Shown here: in pieces, positions 14,751-20,107 of the stretch
Layout: every line of letters begins with the position of its first letter
Position numbering within the stretch: position 1 is the first letter of the stretch
Notes under the pieces: model-generated
Seen by the model: the letters and a program-made list of their open reading frames with translations, nothing else
Database searches by the model: none
What the model was told of the DNA's origin: nothing
NCBI GenBank assembly: GCA_052387335.1
Contig: JBQTJH010000168.1
Span: 1-20,107, forward strand
DNA from: Panacagrimonas sp052387335
GTDB lineage: Bacteria > Pseudomonadota > Gammaproteobacteria > Nevskiales > Nevskiaceae
Length of the DNA stretch: 20,107 bases
Reading direction: 5' to 3'
Position numbers and translations under genes: made by a program

Positions 14751-16309
14751 AGCGGTTCCTCGCAGCGCAGGTCCAGATCGAAGGATGTTGCGCCAGCGGG
14801 TACTTCGAATTCGCGACGCACGTCACGATAGCCGCTGCGCGTTCCCACCGCGACGTAGCGCCCGGGTTTGAGCGTGAGCGCATGCAAACTGAAACGGCCG
14901 AAGCTGCCGACCTTGTAGAGCGTGACTTCGGTGTATCCATCGGAGCGCAGCTGCACATTCACCGGCTGCGTAGCCTGCGTCATGGTCAGTTCCAGCTTCT
15001 GCATCTGCTCGCGCAGGCGCGGTCCTGCATCGCCAATGCCTCGCGCCTGTTGCAGATCAGCGCGCGCCAGAGCCGCAACCGCGCTGGAGGCAAGGCGCGA
15101 GGGTCGATTGATGTAATCCTGCAGGCGCTGTGCAAGCGCTGCGCGCGGTTCGGCCAGCGCCAAGCCCTCGCGCGCAAAAGCCAGGCTGTTGTCGAGCTTG
15201 AGTGCGGCTTGATAGCTGGCCACCGCCGCGTCCCAGTTTTCCGCCGTGACCTGGGCAGCGGCCTCGGCCTCAAGACTGCGCAGACTCTGTCCGCGTTGCG
15301 CCTCGGCCAAGCGCGCACGCGCCTGTGTCAGCGCAGGATCAGCAGCGCGCACAGTCTGCGCGCGCCCGAGCTGGCTCGCGGCTTCGTCCAGCGCACTGCG
15401 ATCCAGCGCCGCAATGGCCTGCGCCATCACGCGCGCAAATTCCAGGTCTCGGGCCTGCTGGTCGAGTCGCGTCAGCGCCTCTTTCGCCAGGGCACTGTCG
15501 GCGTCGAGTTGCAGCACGGAAGCCCAAGCGCTGCGCGCGGCGACGACATCCCCCGCCTGTTCCAGACGCTGCGCACTCAGGATGCGCGCGCGCACCTGAT
15601 CGAAGCTCGCCACTCTCTGCAGGCCTCGCGTCGCCAGCGCATTGCCAGGCTCCAATACCAGCGCCAGTTCATACGCGGCCTGCGCCCTGGTCTTGTCACC
15701 GGCCTCGAGCGCCTGCGTACCGTCGGCGAGCGCTGCGGCCACGCGGGTCGGAATCTCGCCCACCAGGGTTTCGACGGCCGTGGCCGCGGTCTCGTAGGCG
15801 CTGCGAGCGGCGGCGAAGTCCTTGGCCTCGAATGCAGCCGCGGCTTGATCCGCCTGTTGCTGAGCAGCGGCTAGCGCCGCCGCGCCCCAGCGCTCGACAC
15901 CGCTGTCCCGCAGACGTTTGACCGCCGCCTCGAAGCGACTGCGCGCGTCCTGCGCCGCCGCGCGTGCTTGGAGCAGCGCCGGATCGTCCCAGGCCGCCGA
16001 CGTCGCGGTCGGCGCAGCCGGGGTGTCCGGGGTCTCGGTCGGCGCCGCCCTTTGCGCGGCTTTCGTCGCGGTCGCCGTGTCGCTTTTGGGCGCTGGCGCC
16101 AGCAGCGGGGGCAGGAAACGGAATGACAGGCCGCCGATCAGGAGAATCGCGCCCAGACCCAGGGCGAAGCGCGCACCGGTGATGCGTGACGGCGGTTCCT
16201 GCGAGTACGGACTTGGACCGGACGCAGCGACGTCAATGCGCTGCGGCACGATGCGTTGGAATTCGTCTGCGCGCTCGGGGGCGTCTCCGAGTGCCGGATC
16301 AGCGCTCAT
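14747..16309 (-). CDS. Single-pass membrane protein with TPR-like helices and a PEGA-like C-terminus
   Basis: A 520-residue protein. A cytoplasmic tail of about 45 residues and a span at about 47-70 are followed by an Ala/Thr/Pro-rich linker (75-105). A long Ala-rich helical region with TPR-like units follows (about 110-430; for example LEAGDKTRAQAAYELALVLEPGNALA, AENWDAAVASYQAALKLDNSLAFA). The end is a beta-rich PEGA-like domain (about 450-520: VNVQLRSDGYTEVTLYKVG, TLKPGRYVAVGTRSGYRDV). It ends in a 4-nt overlap with the PEGA/FGE gene and starts 3 nt after the lipoprotein gene. The shared topology and domain type suggest that the two PEGA proteins assemble together in the periplasm. Confidence 0.85.
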   Translation of the reverse strand: MSADPALGDAPERADEFQRIVPQRIDVAASGPSPYSQEPPSRITGARFALGLGAILLIGGLSFRFLPPLLAPAPKSDTATATKAAQRAAPTETPDTPAAPTATSAAWDDPALLQARAAAQDARSRFEAAVKRLRDSGVERWGAAALAAAQQQADQAAAAFEAKDFAAARSAYETAATAVETLVGEIPTRVAAALADGTQALEAGDKTRAQAAYELALVLEPGNALATRGLQRVASFDQVRARILSAQRLEQAGDVVAARSAWASVLQLDADSALAKEALTRLDQQARDLEFARVMAQAIAALDRSALDEAASQLGRAQTVRAADPALTQARARLAEAQRGQSLRSLEAEAAAQVTAENWDAAVASYQAALKLDNSLAFAREGLALAEPRAALAQRLQDYINRPSRLASSAVAALARADLQQARGIGDAGPRLREQMQKLELTMTQATQPVNVQLRSDGYTEVTLYKVGSFGRFSLHALTLKPGRYVAVGTRSGYRDVRREFEVPAGATSFDLDLRCEEPL

Positions 16310-16312
16310 GGT

Positions 16313-17497
16313 TCACGGGGTCAAGCCGGTCTCGGCGGCGTAGCGCTCCTGCAACAGCTTGCGCCATTGCGCGTATTGCTCCTTGGCCGAACCATTGAGC
16401 GTCACGGTCTTGCCTTCGAGTTCCACTACCCGCGGCGCGACATCGTCGTTGATGGAGGCATTGAGTTCCCGGACCGACTCGGCGTGCAGCTTGGCTTCCT
16501 GACCCTTCTGCAAGCCGCTGGAAAAAACACCGACGCCGCCGATGATGCCGACCTGACCCGCTGCAGCCGTGCCGGCGTTCTCGGCCCCCGCCAGCGCCAC
16601 CACGCCGCCGACCACCGCCGCCGCGCCGGCCACCTTGCGCCACAGCGCCTGGCGTTCCAGTTCACGCAGCGCGATGACCTCCGAATAACTGGCGCGGCGC
16701 CATTCGTTGTAAGCCGGCGCCATGTTGTTGCGGAACGCGGCGTAGTGCGCATCCAGCGTGTCCACCAGCAGATCATCACGCTGGCGCACGTCGGCGACGC
16801 GGGCAACGAAGGGATCTCCGGCAGGCGGCAGACGTTGCACGGTGGTACGTCCTGACTTGTCCTTTTGCAGATAGGACGCAAACCGCACGGGCGCCAGATC
16901 GGCCGCGAACTTCATCTCGGCAACGCGTCGCACCTCGATCACCTGCGCCGCGTTGAGCTTGCGCCGCTCGGCCAGCAGATCGTTGGCGACGCGGCTATAC
17001 AAGTCCTGGAAGGGATCGACACCACGCACGGATTTTTCGGTGTAGGAAAGCTCGGCCGCAGATTCCTCGTAAATGCGGTCCAGCCACTTGCGCCCGGTGG
17101 TGTCCTGCGCTGTGATACGCAGCTTCAGGATCTCGCCGTCGGAATGCAGGATCTTTCCGCCTACCACCAGCATCGAGGCCGGCGTCGCTTCCGGCAGCAC
17201 GCGCACCGTGCCCCAATTGCCGGTGCCATCTAATGTCTGGCGCAGGATCTGCGGGAAGTAATTGGCCTCTGCCTCGCGTACGGCCGGCAGGATGCCTTGC
17301 TCCTGCTGCTCCTTGAGTGTCTTGGGTGTGCCTGGATCGAAGGCGATGACGGTGACGTCGATCAGCTGATCGGTACTCAATTCCTGCTGCGCCTGCGTGG
17401 CCTGCACCTCGTTGACGCGCTTGACTTGCTTCGACACGCAGCCGCCCAGCGCCAGAGGCAGGAGCAGGGCGACTAGCAGGATCTTGCTCGGATTCAT
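16313..17497 (-). CDS. Large predicted lipoprotein with C-terminal Gly-rich hydrophobic segment
   Basis: A 394-residue protein with lipoprotein signal MNPSKILLVALLLPLALGGC (lipobox LGGC, Cys20). Residues about 45-180 have alternating strands and helices (DVTVIAFDP, RVLPEATPASMLVVGGKILH, LKLRITAQDTTGRKWLDRIY) reminiscent of CsgG/LpoB/TolB-N-like periplasmic lipoprotein folds; this is inference only. Residues about 285-325 are a glycine-zipper-like hydrophobic stretch (VAGAAAVVGGVVALAGAENA, AAGQVGIIGGVGVF), flanked by charged helices. Such a segment could insert into or pack on a membrane. The gene is 3 nt from both neighbours. Confidence 0.85.
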   Translation of the reverse strand: MNPSKILLVALLLPLALGGCVSKQVKRVNEVQATQAQQELSTDQLIDVTVIAFDPGTPKTLKEQQEQGILPAVREAEANYFPQILRQTLDGTGNWGTVRVLPEATPASMLVVGGKILHSDGEILKLRITAQDTTGRKWLDRIYEESAAELSYTEKSVRGVDPFQDLYSRVANDLLAERRKLNAAQVIEVRRVAEMKFAADLAPVRFASYLQKDKSGRTTVQRLPPAGDPFVARVADVRQRDDLLVDTLDAHYAAFRNNMAPAYNEWRRASYSEVIALRELERQALWRKVAGAAAVVGGVVALAGAENAGTAAAGQVGIIGGVGVFSSGLQKGQEAKLHAESVRELNASINDDVAPRVVELEGKTVTLNGSAKEQYAQWRKLLQERYAAETGLTP

Positions 17498-17500
17498 GGC

Positions 17501-18316
17501 TCAGCTCTTGCGCGACTTGTACTTGCGATATTCCTCCCAGAGCTTGGCACGCAGCTCTGGATCTTTTTCCGCCGCTGCAGCCTCGCGCAGCTGACGGGCG
17601 ACGACGTCATCGTCCTTGCCGTCAGGCGTGCCCGCAGGGGCCGGGAATCGCGGGCCGGGCGAGGGCTGACCGACGCCGCCGAATCCAGCGTTCTCGGTGT
17701 TGGCGCCCCCCCCTTCGCCGGGCGGAAGTTCAGACGGCAGTTGACCGCTGCCGCGACCACTTCCACCACCGCCCGTACCTTCGCCGTCCTGTTCGTCCTT
17801 GCCGCTGCCACCGCCCGCTGCGCGCTGCTTCTCCAGCTCGATCTGTTCGCGCGCCATGCGCTGATCAAAGTCGCCAAGGGCAACATCGAACTGCTTGTCC
17901 CACACCGCCGCCTTTTCTTCTTCGGTCATCGCGCCGCTGCTACCGGCGCCGGTCTGATTCTGGGCGGTGGATTCGGATGTCGAGCCCGCAGGCTTCGAGC
18001 CTGCCGGCGTCGGCTGTTGACCGCTGCCAGCGGGTGGCGCGCCTGCTGGCGTGCTCGCGGACTGAGATTGGGGCTGCGACTGCGACTTGGACTGACTCTG
18101 CGATTCCGATGCGGACTTGGACTGTGATGTAGACGGCGACCCCGGCGGCTTGGGCGCGCCCTGTTCCTTGCTTGCACTCGGGCTCGACGGCGGCGTCGGC
18201 ATGGACGGTGGCGGCGGCGGGCTAGAAGGTGAGCTGGGTTTGGACGGCGGTGTAGTGCAGCCGGCCACGAGCATTACGGCACCGACCAGCAACAGATGAG
18301 GCCAGGGCTTGTTCAT
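17501..18316 (-). CDS. Pro/Ser/Gln-rich predicted lipoprotein
   Basis: A 271-residue protein with lipoprotein signal MNKPWPHLLLVGAVMLVAGC (lipobox VAGC, Cys20). Residues 21-125 are low complexity: a proline/serine run (SSPPPPPSMPTPPSSPS) then Ser-Gln/Ser-Lys repeats (SQSKSASESQSQSKSQSQPQ). These would form an extended, flexible stalk. After about 130 there is a short charged helix (MTEEEKAAVWDKQFDVALGDF), a Gly-rich spacer and a charged C-terminal helix (DDDVVARQLREAAAAEKDPELRAKL). The ATG at 18316 has GGAG about 10 nt upstream. The frame is open to 18403, but the lipoprotein signal fixes the start. It is the first gene of the closely spaced run. The 100-nt leader (18317-18416) is the likeliest operon promoter site, though I could not pick credible -35/-10 boxes. 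Confidence 0.85.
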   Translation of the reverse strand: MNKPWPHLLLVGAVMLVAGCTTPPSKPSSPSSPPPPPSMPTPPSSPSASKEQGAPKPPGSPSTSQSKSASESQSQSKSQSQPQSQSASTPAGAPPAGSGQQPTPAGSKPAGSTSESTAQNQTGAGSSGAMTEEEKAAVWDKQFDVALGDFDQRMAREQIELEKQRAAGGGSGKDEQDGEGTGGGGSGRGSGQLPSELPPGEGGGANTENAGFGGVGQPSPGPRFPAPAGTPDGKDDDVVARQLREAAAAEKDPELRAKLWEEYRKYKSRKS

Positions 18317-18416
18317 GATCGGGGGTCTCCGGTGTTCACACGCGTGCTTGATCTCATCAATCGCTGTGTAGCTTGGACGCCTGCCGCTAGCAGGAGTTTC
18401 CATTCAGTTTGCTGAA

Positions 18417-19811
18417 TCAAGCTGAATCCCCGCGGACCGCGAGGCGGTAGCGCAGCCCCTCGCTGGCCACAGCCTGGTTCTTCTCCAGCCGAGGTCGCAG
18501 TTGCGCCGCCTTCAAGGCGCTGATCAGAGTGTTGCGCAGCTTGGGCGGCAGGCTGTTGGGTTGTGCTTCGACGATGCGCACGTTTGATGTGCGTCCCTTG
18601 GCATCAACATCGAACTCGGCCAGCAGATAGCCGCCAGGGCCGGTCACGGCTTCGATCACCGGCAATTGCAGGTGAATGAAGGCAGGCGTGTCGAACGGTG
18701 GCTTCTTGTTCTGCGCCGTCAGCAGGACCTGCGCCTTGTTGTAGTTGCGTAGCGCTGAGTCCTCGCGGCCGATGAGCTGCTGCGCGTCGCCCAGACGCAG
18801 GCGCAGATCGGCCTGCTGCATCGGAGTCAGCGTCCTGATTTCGTCCAGCAGTTTCTCGGCGCGTGCCAGCGCATTGGGCGGACGCAGTGACGGCAGGATG
18901 GGGAGATCATCCACATCCCGCCGACGACCCGTGCCGCTGCGCGCCAACTCCAGCAGCGCACCGACCAGGCCCGCTTGTTCGGCGGGAAAACGCTCCAGGG
19001 TCTGTACCGCCAAGGCGTGCAGGGCAACGGCGTTTTCCGGCCGACCGATCTCGCGATACCAGCGCCCGACCTCGATGTAGGTGTCCGCAATCTCGACGGT
19101 GCCCGCGCCGTGCACGCGCTCGGCCACTTCGATGCGGCGCAACTGCAGCGCATCGGCGTCTTCCAACTTGCCGATGCCACGCGCGGCCTGTGCCCGCGCG
19201 TGCAGGATGTCGAGCTGCTCGACGCTGTACAGGCCCTCATTCACGCGATGCAGCTGCAGCGCGGTTTCCAGCGCTGGCGCTGCGGCCTGCGGCTGGTTGG
19301 CGGCCAGATAGGTGTAGCCGGTGCCGAACCAGGCCGCGAACAACTGCGCTGCGCGTGGACCGCCGTGCGCCTCGGCCAGATCGATGGCGGCGCGGTAATC
19401 CCTGAGCGCACCGGCGGTATCACCGCTGCGCTGGCGCAGATTGGCCTGGTTGACCAGGGGAATCAGGGTGCGCGCATCCTTGGCGCCATAGGCCACACGA
19501 CTGGCATCCAGCGCGCGTGTCGCCAGGACCAGGCCGGCAGCAGCGCCGTCCTCTTCAAGCACACGCTGTACCGCCATCAGGTCCGGCGCTGAGGCCGGTC
19601 GTGCCGGATCTGCGGTGAGGGCGGGTGGGGAGATCGACTCGCTAACCGAGGCCGGGTCACTCAGCTCAACCGCAGTTGCCGTGCCGCAGACCAGGGCCAA
19701 TGCGCCGACCAGCAGGCGACCTCTGGATGTGCCGACGCCCGCAGTGGGCGCGGCTCGCCTGACGACGCAAGACCGACCGGTGCAGAAAGTTCGAGTTGAG
19801 AAATGCCGCAT
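18417..19811 (-). CDS. Secreted TPR protein with TonB-like C-terminal domain
   Basis: A 464-residue protein. A long basic N-region leads to a signal-type hydrophobic core (RLLVGALALVCGTATA, about 32-47) with likely cleavage after ATA. A helical TPR-like region follows (about 70-370: NQANLRQRSGDTAGALRDYR, AANQPQAAAPALETALQLHR, EVGRWYREIGRPENAVALHA). Residues 393-464 match the TonB C-terminal fold (GGYLLAEFDVDAKGRTSNVRIVEA, ISALKAAQLRPRLEKN). Unlike true TonB it is a soluble periplasmic protein or anchored only by an uncleaved signal. It precedes the operon by 100 nt. The gap contains a short stem (CCTGC/GCAGG, 18380-18394) and an ATTCAG/CTGAAT stem (18402-18417) but no T-run. Shared regulation with the operon is possible, not shown. 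Confidence 0.85.
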   Translation of the reverse strand: MRHFSTRTFCTGRSCVVRRAAPTAGVGTSRGRLLVGALALVCGTATAVELSDPASVSESISPPALTADPARPASAPDLMAVQRVLEEDGAAAGLVLATRALDASRVAYGAKDARTLIPLVNQANLRQRSGDTAGALRDYRAAIDLAEAHGGPRAAQLFAAWFGTGYTYLAANQPQAAAPALETALQLHRVNEGLYSVEQLDILHARAQAARGIGKLEDADALQLRRIEVAERVHGAGTVEIADTYIEVGRWYREIGRPENAVALHALAVQTLERFPAEQAGLVGALLELARSGTGRRRDVDDLPILPSLRPPNALARAEKLLDEIRTLTPMQQADLRLRLGDAQQLIGREDSALRNYNKAQVLLTAQNKKPPFDTPAFIHLQLPVIEAVTGPGGYLLAEFDVDAKGRTSNVRIVEAQPNSLPPKLRNTLISALKAAQLRPRLEKNQAVASEGLRYRLAVRGDSA

Positions 19812-19833
19812 ATCAGATTGGAGGGGTACACGC

Positions 19834-19857
19834 CGGGCTTCATCTTATTCAAGCCCG
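19834..19857. other. Short stem-loop between genes
   Basis: CGGGCTT (19834-19840) pairs with AAGCCCG (19851-19857) around a 10-nt loop, in the 83-nt space between the YkgJ-like stop and the TPR gene start. No U-tract follows on either strand, so it could be a weak or Rho-assisted terminator for the YkgJ-like gene, or a leader structure. The rest of this spacer shows nothing else. Confidence 0.4.
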
Positions 19858-19894
19858 ATGACTGATCTACGCCGTGGGTGCGCCGACGGACGCC

Positions 19895-20107
19895 TCAGGT
19901 CTTGCGTTCATCCGGACGCGTTTGCTGCTCAAGACCCGACAGGTACTGCAAGGCCTGTTCACGACTTTGACCACACATCTCGAGCTTGGGCTGCAGGCCC
20001 GCACATACCGCCGGGCGCCGTGGATCGGCGAACAGCTTGCAGCGCAATTGTGCGTCCAGCTGCACACAGGCAACGCCGGCGGGTTTGCCCAGAGGCATGC
20101 CGGGAAT
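19895..20107 (-). CDS. YkgJ-family cysteine-cluster protein, C-terminal part
   Basis: The last 70 residues of a gene that runs off the right edge. The frame is open to the final base (IPGMPLGKPAGVACVQLDAQ at the edge), so the ATG at 20098 is internal. Conserved spacing of cysteines (CVQL, RCKLF, PAVCAGLQP, EMCGQSREQAL) matches the end of YkgJ/UPF0153-type proteins, thought to bind zinc or iron through a Cys cluster. The first cysteines of the cluster would lie outside the window. A cytoplasmic location is likely. It is upstream of the TPR/TonB-C gene by 83 nt on the same strand. Confidence 0.8.
   Translation of the reverse strand: MPGMPLGKPAGVACVQLDAQLRCKLFADPRRPAVCAGLQPKLEMCGQSREQALQYLSGLEQQTRPDERKT

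Noticed and set aside
14882..15874. Long plus-strand ORF (330 codons) opposite the TPR/PEGA gene
   Set aside because: High-GC antisense shadow: Arg/Gln-rich, no domain pattern. The minus-strand gene has clear topology and operon spacing. The same applies to plus-strand ORFs at 4142-4834, 9355-10020, 10251-11288, 14094-14831 and 18975-19592.

Overview
The window is GC-rich, densely coded, single-chromosome-type bacterial DNA. The gene content (TesB-type thioesterase, NTE-type patatin phospholipase with a cNMP domain, DUF4870 and DUF3429 membrane proteins, YkgJ-like cysteine-cluster protein, TPR protein with a TonB-like C-terminus, many lipoproteins) suggests a gammaproteobacterium, perhaps Xanthomonadales/Lysobacterales. 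That placement is an inference from protein style, not a database match. No tRNA, rRNA, CRISPR array, integrase or transposase gene was seen.

Layout. Positions 1-178 are a near-perfect fold-back: the left arm is the reverse complement of the start of the surviving tesB piece, so tesB is broken at the left edge. Two plus-strand genes follow (3' part of tesB; NTE-type phospholipase, 791-2572). Everything from 2595 to the right edge is on the minus strand. Read in transcription order, from right to left, it contains: the end of a YkgJ-like gene; a secreted TPR/TonB-C protein; a run of eleven genes (18316 to 6471); a DUF3429 membrane protein; three unrecognised genes, two of them overlapping; a PaaG-like crotonase with an apparent internal deletion; and a DUF4870 membrane protein.

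The eleven-gene run is the main interest. Its order is: Pro/Ser/Gln-rich lipoprotein, large lipoprotein, single-pass TPR/PEGA-like protein, single-pass PEGA-repeat protein with an FGE-like C-terminal domain, small secreted acidic protein, MotA/TolQ/ExbB channel protein, actin/Hsp70-like protein with an FHA-like tail, two related vWA proteins, and two more lipoproteins. Most junctions are 2-10 nt gaps or 4-nt overlaps, so the genes are probably co-transcribed and partly translationally coupled. Both vWA proteins begin with the same FLDCIxCGFGA transmembrane motif, with an Asp where ExbD/TolR/MotB carry their proton-binding Asp. I infer an ion-driven, envelope-spanning machine in which a MotA/ExbB-type channel drives one or two vWA partners, with PEGA proteins and lipoproteins as the periplasmic and outer-membrane part and the FHA/actin-like protein as the cytoplasmic part. 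It does not match Tol-Pal, ExbBD-TonB, flagellar MotAB or Zorya.

The run is interrupted once, by a roughly 362-bp miniature inverted-repeat element (11288-11649) with 17-bp perfect termini flanked by TA. Removing it with one TA copy restores a TAA stop for the channel gene five nucleotides before the ATG of the next gene, so it appears to have inserted into an intact operon.
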